DNA from: Plantactinospora soyae
GTDB lineage: Bacteria > Actinomycetota > Actinomycetes > Mycobacteriales > Micromonosporaceae
Direction of reading: 5' to 3'
Length of the DNA stretch: 64,000 bases
Assembly: GCF_014874095.1 (NCBI RefSeq)
Contig: NZ_JADBEB010000001.1
Location: 8,184,001 to 8,248,000, forward strand
Shown: piece by piece, positions 53,173 to 61,798 of the stretch
How positions within the stretch are numbered: position 1 is the stretch's first letter
Layout of the letters: each line of letters begins with the position of its first letter
Program-made: the position numbers and the translations under genes
The notes under the pieces: model-generated
Seen by the model: the letters and a program-made list of their open reading frames with translations, nothing else
Database searches by the model: none
Told to the model about the DNA's origin: nothing

Positions 53173-53831
53173 GACCCGTGCTCCTCTCGGGACATCCGGT
53201 TGTCCCCCGTCGTCGCGATTCGTCCCACGGGGTCGAGGTTTGAACTGCCCAGCGAATCGCTCGAACCGCTGAATCCCGGCCCAGACAACGAGGTGGCTTG
53301 CGCGACGCCGCATTACGTTTTGGTGACTTCCTGGTGACACACCGAAGTGTGGTCGAGGTCACCGTCTTCCGAAAGTGGCCGTTCGTTCCGCACGTCCTGT
53401 TTGTCTAGTCGGCACAACACCCCGGTCCGGTGATGGTTTCCAGACTCTTGCCGGTCACTATCCGGGGATGCGTCGCACTTTGCCCCCATTCCCCGCAGGC
53501 CACGGCGGGATGCGGGCTTCCCGAAACTGTCGCCTGCCCGACTCGAATTCGCTCGAATTGCGCGGCCGGTCGTCTGTGGACGACCTGTCATCGCCAACCG
53601 GTGCATCGGTCGACCAGGAATCCGCTGGTGAGAGCCTCGAACCGGCTTCGCCGCCGCGACCGAAGAGCGCGAAACGGCTTGGAGTTCAATTCCGAGTGGT
53701 TCGTCCGGTCCGACGTGGCTACGTTTCGGCTGCCGGCATTGACACGCCGGGCCAGAAAAGACAGGAGGTCGGGTCCGTCTGCAGCGAACCCGACCTCGCC
53801 ACACCTCAGCCACGTCGAAAGGGGGCACGAG
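53173..53831. promoter_or_regulatory. 659-bp region between divergent genes, with leader hairpin
   Basis: I find no convincing gene here, and composition is a little lower in GC than around it. A perfect 10-bp stem (53765-53774 with 53788-53797, 13-base loop) lies 35 bp before the GTG at 53832 and could act as an attenuator or terminator. GGTGAC occurs twice near 53320-53336. Confidence 0.5.
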
Positions 53832-54338
53832 GTGCGCACCAAGAGTACGTCTCAGGAGCAGTACTGGTACATACCAATCCCGCTGCCGCTGTCGGTGTTC
53901 GGACGCAATGGCGCGGAGCCGGTCTACTTCAAGATCCGGCTACGCCGCCCCAGTCTCCACTGGATCCTCTTCTTCATCGCGACGGCCAACATTGCCCGGA
54001 CGGCCACAACCAAGGGGCACCTGAGCCAGGAGGCCGCTCTCATGGCCCTTCTCGGCTGCGTCCTCGGCGCCGGAATCGTTGCCAAACTGGTCGTCAGGCT
54101 TCCCGATGGAGAACGGACGCCGCGAGGGCTCACGGGACTGCTCGGTACGATCGGATTCGTCTACACGACCCTCTCGTTCGCCACGGGTGACCACCTGACC
54201 ATGCAGCTGGTGGCCGTGGGCGGCGTCGTACTGATCACCATCGTGGGCGAGGTCGGCTATCGGATCTCACAGCGTCGGAGCCGAGCCCAATCCTCGCTGG
54301 CCGACGAGGCGGCGCGGGAGCGGCAGGAGGCGGCCTGA
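53832..54338 (+). CDS. Small membrane protein of unknown function
   Basis: 168 aa from the GTG at 53832 (AAAGGGGG about 8 bases upstream). A soluble N-terminal ~40 residues, then about four membrane segments between 42 and 145, and a charged Arg/Glu-rich C-terminus. Divergent from the HTH-membrane fusion gene across a long regulatory region. The two may be functionally linked, but there is no direct evidence. Confidence 0.65.
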   Translation: MRTKSTSQEQYWYIPIPLPLSVFGRNGAEPVYFKIRLRRPSLHWILFFIATANIARTATTKGHLSQEAALMALLGCVLGAGIVAKLVVRLPDGERTPRGLTGLLGTIGFVYTTLSFATGDHLTMQLVAVGGVVLITIVGEVGYRISQRRSRAQSSLADEAARERQEAA

Positions 54339-54355
54339 GGACGACAGAGCCGGTG

Positions 54356-54390
54356 CTACGGGCCAGAGACAACTTGCCTCTGGCCCGTAG
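54356..54390. terminator. Strong terminator hairpin
   Basis: Perfect 13-bp stem CTACGGGCCAGAG/CTCTGGCCCGTAG (54356-54368, 54378-54390) with a 9-base loop, 17 bases after the membrane-protein stop. Confidence 0.88.
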
Positions 54391-54534
54391 TGCGTCGGGG
54401 AAGGTGGGTCCCCCGCTGAGCCCGCCGTCCGTGGCCCGACGACCGCGCAACGCCACCGCGACGGGCGCGATCGGTGCCGAACGGGGCTCGATCCGGCATG
54501 GTGGGGACGCGACCGGTTCGTAGGATCAGGGGCC

Positions 54535-55047
54535 ATGACCGTACCGCTGCGTCAGCGTCCGTACGACCTCTACTTCATCGTCTTCTTCGCGATCAACGCG
54601 TTGGTCATCACCTACATCGTCGACCTCGAACAGTTGGTGGTCGCCGATCCGGCGGACTTCGACTATCCGGTCTGGCCACCGGCCCCCGCGATCGACCTCG
54701 TGCACTGGTGGGGGGAGAACTACGACCCGCTGCTGATGGCCCGGCCCCCGTTCTGGCAGATGACGATCTGGATAGACGTCATCTTCTTCGGCCCGTTCTA
54801 CCTGTTCGCCGTGTACGCCTTCGTCCGGGGCCGAAACTGGATCAAGGTACCGGCGCTGGTCTGGTCCGGGACCATGCTGGCCAACGTGCTGATCATCCTG
54901 ATGGACGAGCGGTACGGCGTCACCCCGGCACCGAACTTCGCGATCGTGCTGGCGGCCAACGCCAGCTGGCTGCTGACCCCGTTCCTGATCATGTGGCGGA
55001 TGCGTCGGGAGAATCCGTTCACCCGGCCGGAGCCGGTGGCGTCGTGA
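54535..55047 (+). CDS. EXPERA-domain membrane protein
   Basis: 170 aa with four membrane helices. PYDLYFIVFFAINALVITYI at the N-terminus, DPLLMARPPFWQMTIWIDV, and a late NxxxILMDERYG are the pattern of the EXPERA (EBP/TMEM97/TM6SF) family. It overlaps the SDR gene by GTGA, so they form one unit. Bacterial role unknown; sterol- or lipid-isomerase relatives exist in eukaryotes. Confidence 0.75.
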   Translation: MTVPLRQRPYDLYFIVFFAINALVITYIVDLEQLVVADPADFDYPVWPPAPAIDLVHWWGENYDPLLMARPPFWQMTIWIDVIFFGPFYLFAVYAFVRGRNWIKVPALVWSGTMLANVLIILMDERYGVTPAPNFAIVLAANASWLLTPFLIMWRMRRENPFTRPEPVAS

Positions 55048-55835
55048 GGGCCGACTTCGCCCAGCGGTACGGGCCGTGGGCGGTGGTGGCCGGCGCGTCG
55101 GAGGGGCTCGGCGCGGCGTTCGCACACCGACTGGCCGGACAGGGCCTCAACCTGATCCTGGCCGCGCGGCGAGCGCGACCGCTGACCGAACTGGCGGCGA
55201 CACTGCCGACCCGCACGATCGTGGTCCGGGCCGATCTGGCCACGGTGGACGGGCTCCGCGAGGTGGTGGACGCGGCGGCGGACCAGCAGGTCGGACTGGT
55301 GGTGGCGAACGCGGCGTACTCCCCGATCGGCGGTTTCGTCGAGATGGACCCGGCCGAGACCGGCCGTGCGGTCGACCTCAACTGCCGGATGCCGCTGGCC
55401 CTCGCCCACCACTTCCTTCCGCCGATGGTGGCACGGGGACGCGGCGGCTTCGTCGTGATGTCGTCGCTGGCCGGGATGCAGGGTTCCCCGCCGATCAGCG
55501 TGTACGCCGCGACCAAGGCGTTCGGCGCGATTCTGGCCGAGGGCCTGTGGGCGGAACTGCGCGGCACCGGGGTGGACGTGGTCACCTGCGTCGCCGGTGC
55601 GGTCGCCACCGGCAACCTGACCGCCGTGAAGGATCGCCCGGCCCCGGGTACCCGGACCCCGGACCAGGTCGCCGTGGCGGCGTTACGCGGTCTCGGCCGG
55701 GGTCCCCGGGTGATTCCGGGCCTCGCCATGCGGGTCTCGTCGGCGCTGATGTCCCGGCTGTTGCCGCGCCGTACCGCGATCGCTGTCATCGCCCGGGCCT
55801 CGCGGGACCTGAGCCCCCCGGCCGCCGCCCCCTGA
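55044..55835 (+). CDS. Short-chain dehydrogenase/reductase (SDR)
   Basis: 263 aa. Cofactor motif GASEGLG near the N-terminus, NAA (about 92), and the active-site Ser plus YAATK (Tyr-x3-Lys). GTG start at 55044 overlaps the EXPERA gene stop. NAD(P)H-dependent reduction or oxidation, substrate unknown. The pairing with an EXPERA protein hints at lipid or sterol-like chemistry. Confidence 0.88.
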   Translation: MRADFAQRYGPWAVVAGASEGLGAAFAHRLAGQGLNLILAARRARPLTELAATLPTRTIVVRADLATVDGLREVVDAAADQQVGLVVANAAYSPIGGFVEMDPAETGRAVDLNCRMPLALAHHFLPPMVARGRGGFVVMSSLAGMQGSPPISVYAATKAFGAILAEGLWAELRGTGVDVVTCVAGAVATGNLTAVKDRPAPGTRTPDQVAVAALRGLGRGPRVIPGLAMRVSSALMSRLLPRRTAIAVIARASRDLSPPAAAP

Positions 55836-55897
55836 GGCCGGCGCCGGGCCGGAAGTAGATCGAGCGATGCTTTCTCTTTACCGAAACGAGGCGACCG

Positions 55898-56497
55898 ATG
55901 GAGCAGGACCCCGCGACGATCCGACCCGCGACGCCCGCGGACCTCGACGCGGTCGGCGAGATCTACGCGCACTACGTCATGCACACGACGATCACCTTCG
56001 AACTGCGGGTGCCGGACCGGCACGAGTGGTCCGCGCGGTACCGGGCGATCACCGAGACCGGGCTGCCGTTCCTGGTGGCCGAGCTGGACGGGCGGATCGC
56101 GGGGTACGCGTACTGCGCCCGCTGGAAGTCGCGGCCGGCGTACCGGCACACCGCGGAGGACTCGATCTACCTGGCACCGTGGGCCCTCGGCCGGGGCCTG
56201 GGCAGGGCGCTGCTCGCCGAGTTGCTGCGGGTCAGCCCGGTCGCCGGGGTCCGGGAACTGATCGCGGTCGTCGCCGACACCGGTGAGCCGGCCTCGCTAC
56301 GACTGCACGAGCGGCTGGGATTCGCCGAGGTCGGCCGGTTGCGCCGGGTCGGCTACAAGCACGACCGCTGGCTGGACACCGTACTGCTGCAATGCTCCCT
56401 GTCAGCCGATGGCGGAGATCCGCTGAGCCACCCCGCACCGCAACCGGCCGACGGGACGGACGGCATGCCGACGCCATCCGCATCTGAATCGCCCTAG
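55898..56497 (+). CDS. GNAT N-acetyltransferase, phosphinothricin-acetyltransferase-like
   Basis: 199 aa. IRPATPADLDAVGEIYAHYV and the acetyl-CoA loop APWALGRGLGRALLAELL are typical of the Pat/Bar-like GNAT group; ARWKSRPAYRHTAEDSIYL is characteristic of this branch. Acetylates an amine, possibly an amino-acid analogue; the real substrate is unknown. The C-terminal 30 residues are Pro/Asp-rich and disordered. Confidence 0.85.
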   Translation: MEQDPATIRPATPADLDAVGEIYAHYVMHTTITFELRVPDRHEWSARYRAITETGLPFLVAELDGRIAGYAYCARWKSRPAYRHTAEDSIYLAPWALGRGLGRALLAELLRVSPVAGVRELIAVVADTGEPASLRLHERLGFAEVGRLRRVGYKHDRWLDTVLLQCSLSADGGDPLSHPAPQPADGTDGMPTPSASESP

Positions 56498-56509
56498 GCA
56501 ACCGCTTTC
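56498..56509 (+). promoter_or_regulatory. LacI-type operator upstream of the esterase gene
   Basis: GCAACCGCTTTC, the third site of the GCAANCGNTTTC type (others at 2440 and 6897), about 190 bp before the esterase start. TAGACT at 56514-56519 could be a -10 box, though no good -35 is visible. Confidence 0.65.
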
Positions 56510-56694
56510 CCGATAGACTCTGCTCGACAGGTGTCGATGCCGTCGACGCCGGTCCGAGCTCGTTCCGCCGGCCCGAGCTCGTTCCGCCTGCCTTGCGCCC
56601 GGTCCGCCCGCCTGCGACGGCCGGCTGCCTGAGCCGGCGCTCGTGCCGACGCGTCGGGCAGGTGCCGGCGTCCGAATCGGAAAGGAGTTCCGGG

Positions 56695-57918
56695 GTGAAG
56701 CGACGGTCCTTCGTCTCCCTTCCCGCGCTCGCGATGCTGCCCCCGACCACGGCCGAGGTGGCGTCCCCGTCCGGGGTGGCGCCCCCGACCGGGGTGACCC
56801 AGCCGGGCGCCGGCCTGACCACGCCGGCCGCCGCCTTCTCCTCGCCCGCGATCGTCGACGGCAACCTGCCGGCGTTCCATTCGGCACTCGCCGACGAGCT
56901 CACCTTTCCGCTGGCCTGGACCAGGTCACGGACCCGAAGCTTCCGCACCTGGCGCCGGACCGCGCGGGCGAAGGTCGAGGAGCTGCTCTGCCAGCCGGAC
57001 GACGCCACCCCGTTCGCCCCGCAGATCCTCGACGAGCAGGACGGCGACGGCTACCTCCGGCGCACCCTGAGCTTCAACGTCACCCGGCACAGCCGGGTCC
57101 GGGCGGCGATGCTCGTACCCCGGGGTCGCGGGCCGCACCCCGCCGTGCTGCTCCTGCACGATCACGGCTCGAAGTTCGACATCGGCAAGGAGAAACTGGT
57201 CCGGCCCTGGTACGACCCGGACCGGCTCGCCTCGGCCCAGGCCTGGTCCGACCGGTACTTCGGTGGTCGGTTCGTCGGCGACGAACTCGCCCGCCGTGGG
57301 TACGTGGTCCTCGCCGTGGACGCGCTCGGCTGGGGTGACCGCTCCGGCCTGGGCTACGAGGCGCAGCAGGCGCTCGCCAGCAACCTGTTCCATCTCGGCT
57401 CCTCGCTGGCCGGCCTGACCGCCCGGGAGGACACCCGCGCGGCCGCCTTCCTCGGCACGCTGCCGTACGTCGACCGTCGGCGGATCGGGGCGCTCGGCTT
57501 CTCCATGGGCGGATACCGGGCGTGGCAGGTGGCCGCGCTCTCCGACCATGTCGCCGCGGCGGCGTCGGTGTGCTGGATGACCACCCTCAAGGCCATGATG
57601 GTGCCGGGCAACAACACCCTGCGGGGCCAGTCGGCGTACTTCATGCTGCATCCCGGCCTGCACCGGCATCTCGACATCCCCGACGTGGCGAGCATCGCCG
57701 CACCGAAGCCGATGCTGTTCTTCAACGGTGAACTCGACACGCTCTTCCCCGCCGCCGGGGTACGCGACGCCTACGCCAAGATGCGGGCCGTCTGGCGTTC
57801 CCAACGCGCCGAGGACCGGCTCCATCCGATGATCTGGCCCGGACTGGGCCACGTGTTCCCGCCCGAGATGCAGGACGAGGCGTTCCGCTGGCTCGACCGG
57901 TGGCTCCGACGGGCCTGA
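56695..57918 (+). CDS. Abhydrolase/acetyl-xylan-esterase-like hydrolase
   Basis: 407 aa. Alpha/beta-hydrolase with nucleophile Ser270 (GFSMGGY), Asp348 (NGELDTLF), His386 (GLGHVFP) and the family landmark LLLHDHGSKFDIGKEKL, as in Abhydrolase_7/dienelactone-hydrolase-type enzymes found in plant-biomass loci. The N-terminus has KRRSFV, a possible weak Tat signal, but the hydrophobic stretch is short. GTG at 56695 has AAAGGAG upstream. The shared operator places it in the LacI glycosidase regulon, probably as a deacetylase of glycan substrates. Confidence 0.83.
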   Translation: MKRRSFVSLPALAMLPPTTAEVASPSGVAPPTGVTQPGAGLTTPAAAFSSPAIVDGNLPAFHSALADELTFPLAWTRSRTRSFRTWRRTARAKVEELLCQPDDATPFAPQILDEQDGDGYLRRTLSFNVTRHSRVRAAMLVPRGRGPHPAVLLLHDHGSKFDIGKEKLVRPWYDPDRLASAQAWSDRYFGGRFVGDELARRGYVVLAVDALGWGDRSGLGYEAQQALASNLFHLGSSLAGLTAREDTRAAAFLGTLPYVDRRRIGALGFSMGGYRAWQVAALSDHVAAAASVCWMTTLKAMMVPGNNTLRGQSAYFMLHPGLHRHLDIPDVASIAAPKPMLFFNGELDTLFPAAGVRDAYAKMRAVWRSQRAEDRLHPMIWPGLGHVFPPEMQDEAFRWLDRWLRRA

Positions 57919-57941
57919 CCGACCAACGGCGGTTCCCGTCC

Positions 57942-58006
57942 TCAGCAGCTGCGGCGTCAGCAACTACGGCGTCAGTCGAAAGCGTCGTCAGCAGCTGCGG
58001 CGTCAG
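57942..58006. repeat. 19-bp direct repeat at the end of the GH67 gene
   Basis: TCAGCAGCTGCGGCGTCAG occurs at 57942-57960 and 57988-58006, with a degenerate copy between. It lies between the convergent esterase and GH67 stops and includes the last codons of GH67. Confidence 0.8.
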
Positions 58007-60183
58007 TGGATGCGGCGGCCCCGCGCGTCCGGCACCCCGGACTTGCGGAAGAAGTAGGTGTTGATCTGGTCCCGCCACTCCTGGGCACCGCGGAGCTGCT
58101 CGTCGAGGCGTTCCCGCACCCGAGCGTCCAGCTCCGGGTCGACCAGCCCGGCGGTGGAGAGCCGTTCCCAGAGTTGCCGCATCCCGGCCACCCGCTCGGC
58201 CCCGGCGAAGTGGGTGTCGTAGATGTGCTGGATCACCGTCGACCCGCTGTGCAGGAGGTGCCCGTAGGGAACGTGGTGGAAGAAGAGCAGCAGTTCGTCG
58301 GGACACCGCTGCGGCGACTCGTACACGTCCGACCACGGCTGCGGGTACTGGCCGGCGTACCCCGTTCCGGACTTCCGCGTCCGGTCGACGCCGATACCGT
58401 CCCGGTCCGCGAAGTGGTACGTGCCCCACGGCGTGTACTCGTAGCCGTCCACGTCCGGGCCGTAGTGGTGCTCGGGACGGACCATGAAGCCGACCCCCAG
58501 CGGCGCCGTGTACTGCTCGTAGGTGTGCCAGGAGTCGTCCATGATCTCGTGCAACGTCCGCCGGAGCAGCTCCGGGTCGGCGGTCGACGACGGCACGAAG
58601 GTGAGGTCGATCCACTCGTCGAGGATCGCCGACGGGTCCAGCTCTGGTGCCCAGGCGAGCCGACCGAAGGCGTACAGGTTGGCCTGGGCGAGCGGATGTC
58701 CGGTCCAGAAGGGATCGTCCCCCACGTTCGACACCGCGACCAGCCCGCCACCGGCCGCCGAGGCCGAGCCGGCGGCACCGGCCACAGCGGCCGGGCCGGC
58801 GTCGCCGGGCGTCGAGCCGGCGGCCACGGCGGCGACGGTCGGACCGCCGGCACCCCAGGGGCCGAACTCCAGCACCTCACGCCAGAGCGGGCCCAGATAG
58901 CAGACGTGCCGTTGCTGACCCGTGTACTCCTGCGTCACCTGGAACTCCACCGCCAGTCGGGTGGCCGGCATCGCGGCGATCACCGGCGAGACCGGCTCAC
59001 GCACCTGGAAGTCCATCGGACCGTGCTTCACCTGCAGGATCACGTTGTCCCGGAACTGGCCGTCGAGCGGGGCGAAGTGGTCGAAGGCCGCGCGGGCCCG
59101 GTCGGTCGACCGGTCGCGCCAGTCCTGCCGGTGGTTGTAGACGAAGGCACGCCAGTGCACGACCCCGTCGTACGGGGCCAGCGCCTCGGCGAGGACGTTG
59201 GCGCCGTCGGCGTGGCTGCGCCCGTACGCGAACGGGCCCGGCTGCCCCTCGGAGTCGGCCTTGACCACGTAGCCCCCGAAGTCGGGGATCGTCCCGTACA
59301 CCTGCGCGGTGGTGCCGGCCCACCAGGCCCGGACCTGCTCGTCCAGCGGGTCGGCCGAGGGTAGTCCACCGAGGACGATCGGCGCGGCGAAGCTGACCGA
59401 CAGGAACACCCGGACCCCGTACGGACGCAGCAGTTCCGCGATCGCGGCCACGTCACCGAGCCGATCCGTCAGCAGCCGCGCCTCGGTGGCGTGCACGTTC
59501 ACGTTGTTCACCGCTACCGCGTTCACCCCGCAGGCCGCCAACAGCCGCCCGTACGCCCGCACCCGTGCCGGGTCGCGGCGCGGTCCACCGTCCTGCCAGA
59601 AGATCGAGCCGCCCGCGTAGCCGCGCTCGACCTGCCCCATCCGGTGATGCACGTCGACGTTGTCCCAGTGGTCGAGCATCCGCACCCGCATCGCCGGCCG
59701 GTGCCGCTCGACGGGACGGTCGGCGCCGAACGCGGACTCGCCGAGCCGGACCAGGTGGAACAGCCCGTAGAGCAGTCCGTTCGGGGCGTCCGCCAGCAGC
59801 ACCGTGGTGTCGCCGTGCCGGGCCAGGACGAAGCCCTCGTCGCCGAGCGGGTCCGCGCGCTCGGCGTACCGCTGCCGGAACTCGACCTCGACCGACGCCG
59901 CCTGCGCCGGCAGTGGTGCCGTGCCGCGGAGCGCGAGCACCAGGTCGAACGCCTCGGCTCCGGGGTCGGCCTCCCCCGCCACCGCCGGCTGCTCGGCGGC
60001 CGGACCCGGCTCCTGGTGTACCAGGTGACCGCCGTGCCGGACGCCGGCCTGCGCCACCTCGTCCAGCACGGTGTCGACGAGCGTTCCGGCGCCGTGCACC
60101 AGAGTCCGGCGGGAGCCGAGCGCGCGGAACGCCTCCGGCGGCAGCCAGGCCGGATGGACGCCGGGCGGGTGGGGAATGGTCAC
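58003..60183 (-). CDS. GH67 alpha-glucuronidase, cytoplasmic
   Basis: 726 aa. Catalytic acid Glu312 (KADSEGQPGP) and the base pair Asp391/Glu396 in MDFQVREP match GH67. Domains: N-terminal beta-sandwich (1-150), TIM barrel (about 155-460) and a C-terminal helical dimer domain. No signal peptide, so it acts on imported aldouronic acids, removing (4-O-methyl-)glucuronic acid from xylo- or other oligosaccharides. An alanine/glycine-rich insertion (about 455-500) is unlike the family. ATG at 60183. Separate from the GH43 gene behind it by a terminator hairpin. Confidence 0.93.
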   Translation of the reverse strand: MTIPHPPGVHPAWLPPEAFRALGSRRTLVHGAGTLVDTVLDEVAQAGVRHGGHLVHQEPGPAAEQPAVAGEADPGAEAFDLVLALRGTAPLPAQAASVEVEFRQRYAERADPLGDEGFVLARHGDTTVLLADAPNGLLYGLFHLVRLGESAFGADRPVERHRPAMRVRMLDHWDNVDVHHRMGQVERGYAGGSIFWQDGGPRRDPARVRAYGRLLAACGVNAVAVNNVNVHATEARLLTDRLGDVAAIAELLRPYGVRVFLSVSFAAPIVLGGLPSADPLDEQVRAWWAGTTAQVYGTIPDFGGYVVKADSEGQPGPFAYGRSHADGANVLAEALAPYDGVVHWRAFVYNHRQDWRDRSTDRARAAFDHFAPLDGQFRDNVILQVKHGPMDFQVREPVSPVIAAMPATRLAVEFQVTQEYTGQQRHVCYLGPLWREVLEFGPWGAGGPTVAAVAAGSTPGDAGPAAVAGAAGSASAAGGGLVAVSNVGDDPFWTGHPLAQANLYAFGRLAWAPELDPSAILDEWIDLTFVPSSTADPELLRRTLHEIMDDSWHTYEQYTAPLGVGFMVRPEHHYGPDVDGYEYTPWGTYHFADRDGIGVDRTRKSGTGYAGQYPQPWSDVYESPQRCPDELLLFFHHVPYGHLLHSGSTVIQHIYDTHFAGAERVAGMRQLWERLSTAGLVDPELDARVRERLDEQLRGAQEWRDQINTYFFRKSGVPDARGRRIH

Positions 60184-60230
60184 GGGAACTCCCGGGGATG
60201 CGTGCCGATCGTTCCGGCGGTGGGTGGGCG

Positions 60231-60270
60231 GCCGTCCCGGGCCGACGCAGGGGTGGTCGGCCGGGACGGC
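60231..60270 (-). terminator. Terminator hairpin after the GH43 gene
   Basis: A 14-bp stem with one bulged G (60231-60245 with 60257-60270), located between the GH43 stop and the GH67 start on the same strand. Confidence 0.75.
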
Positions 60271-60310
60271 AGTCCGCGCAGCGGTGATCGACTTTAGTAC
60301 ATCTCGGGAG

Positions 60311-61720
60311 CTATCCGGTCGGGACGACCGGTTGGATGGTGCCGTCGGCGTTGAACCGCATCTGGTCGACGGTCACCTCGCGGTTGGTGCCGTTGCCGGC
60401 TGGGATGGCAAACCGGTGGTACGCCATGTACCACGTGTCACCGGTCGGTGACCTGACGATCGAGTGGTGGCCCGGACCCTTGACGCCGATGGACAGGTTC
60501 TTGGCCAGGATCGTTCCGCGATGGGTCCACGGGCCCAGCGGCGAGGTACCGGTGGCGTACTCGACGTGGTAGTTCTCCGAGCGGGTGTCGTCCACCGAGT
60601 ACGACAGGTAGTAGGTGCCGTTGCGCTTGAACACGAACTCGCCCTCCCGGAAGTTCGGCAGGCTGAACGTACGCACGGCGGTGGCGTCGAACGAGAGCAT
60701 GTCCGGGTTCAGCCTGACCGCGTAGGCGGAGCCGTTGCCCCAGTACAGGTACGAGGTGCCGTCGTCGTCGGTGAAGACGGCCGGGTCGATCATCTGTCCG
60801 GGGCGGAAGCCGGCGGCGATCAACGGTCGGCCGAGCGCGTCGGTGAACGGCCCGGCCGGGCTGGTGCTGGTGGCCACTCCGATGTTCGTGTCGGCGCAGA
60901 AGTAGAAGTAGTACCGCCCGTTCCGGTATGCGATCGCCGGTGCCCAGGCCCGCGAACTCGCCCAGGAGACGCTGGGGCCGACGTCCAGGATGGTGCCGTG
61001 GTCGGTCCAGTTGACCAGGTCGGTTGAGGAGAACGCCTTGAACCGGGTGCCGCTCCAGCCGTTGTAGCCATCGGTGGTCGGATAGACGTAGTACCGGCCG
61101 TCCAGGTAGGCGATGTGCGGATCGGCGTACAGGCCCTTGAGCACCGGGGTACGGCGTCCCGCCGCCCACGGCGCCCGGACCCAGAACGAGCTGTCGGCGG
61201 CGAAGGTGCCGGGATTGGTCGTGCTGGGGTCGAGCCACAGTTCGGAGTCGCGGTGCCGGACGAACCGGCCCGGATAGTTGGCCGATTCCAACCGTGCCGA
61301 CCCGGCGACGGATCCGTCCCGGACGCAGAACGTCGCGTCGGCCAGGGATCCGGTGGTACCGGCGTTGAGGTCGAGCCGCAGCCGGAAGTCGAGGTGCCGC
61401 AGCCATCGGCCGTCGGCGGCCTGGAAGGAGACGCAGCCGGCGCCGCCGGCCAGGCCGGGGGTGACGGTGAAGGTGGCGTCCTGCTTGGCGACCGTGCCGC
61501 TGCCGCTGGTGATCGGGTCGACCCGCCCGAGGTAGTCGCTGTGCCGCAGGTACCGGCCGGCGAGGTTCACCGACTCCAGCGAACGGGCGCCGGTCGCGAT
61601 CGTGGCCGCCTGTGCGGCCGTACCGGCGACGGCGGGCAGCAGCGTCGCACCGAGTACGACGACCAGGGCACGTGCGGTCATCCGGCCCACAGTGGGCAGC
61701 GCCTGGACATCCGAGTTCAT
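60311..61720 (-). CDS. Secreted GH43 arabinofuranosidase/xylosidase with AbfB (CBM42) domain
   Basis: 469 aa. Signal peptide (1-38), AbfB arabinose-binding beta-trefoil (about 42-185; SLESVNLAGRYLRHSDYLGR), then a five-bladed GH43 propeller with base Asp200 (YADPHIAYLDG), pKa modulator Asp312 (IDPAVFTDDDG) and acid Glu359 (FREGEF). The AbfB module binds arabinofuranose side chains, so an arabinan/arabinoxylan/arabinogalactan target is likely. The promoter holds a TGTTAGCG-type operator overlapping the -10 box. Confidence 0.9.
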   Translation of the reverse strand: MNSDVQALPTVGRMTARALVVVLGATLLPAVAGTAAQAATIATGARSLESVNLAGRYLRHSDYLGRVDPITSGSGTVAKQDATFTVTPGLAGGAGCVSFQAADGRWLRHLDFRLRLDLNAGTTGSLADATFCVRDGSVAGSARLESANYPGRFVRHRDSELWLDPSTTNPGTFAADSSFWVRAPWAAGRRTPVLKGLYADPHIAYLDGRYYVYPTTDGYNGWSGTRFKAFSSTDLVNWTDHGTILDVGPSVSWASSRAWAPAIAYRNGRYYFYFCADTNIGVATSTSPAGPFTDALGRPLIAAGFRPGQMIDPAVFTDDDGTSYLYWGNGSAYAVRLNPDMLSFDATAVRTFSLPNFREGEFVFKRNGTYYLSYSVDDTRSENYHVEYATGTSPLGPWTHRGTILAKNLSIGVKGPGHHSIVRSPTGDTWYMAYHRFAIPAGNGTNREVTVDQMRFNADGTIQPVVPTG

Positions 61721-61753
61721 CGTGATCGCTCCCCGGGGCCGCGTTGGGGACGA

Positions 61754-61782
61754 GTGTTAGCGATAACATAACGGACTGTCAA
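61754..61782 (-). promoter_or_regulatory. Promoter and TGTTAGCG-type operator for the GH43 gene
   Basis: Minus strand: -35 TTGACA (61782-61777), 17-bp spacer, -10 TAACAC (61759-61754). The operator TGTTAGCGATAACA (61755-61768) has perfect 5-bp TGTTA/TAACA arms and covers the -10. The same type is at 25782-25795. Likely repressed by a LacI-type regulator, perhaps the hybrid encoded at 61799. Confidence 0.75.
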
Positions 61783-61798
61783 GTCCTTCGATGTCTCG

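Noticed and set aside
53375-54190. Frame of 271 codons over the 659-bp gap and the small membrane protein
   Set aside because: Low-complexity arginine-rich translation without a ribosome site. The frame starting at 53832 has membrane helices and a proper ribosome site.
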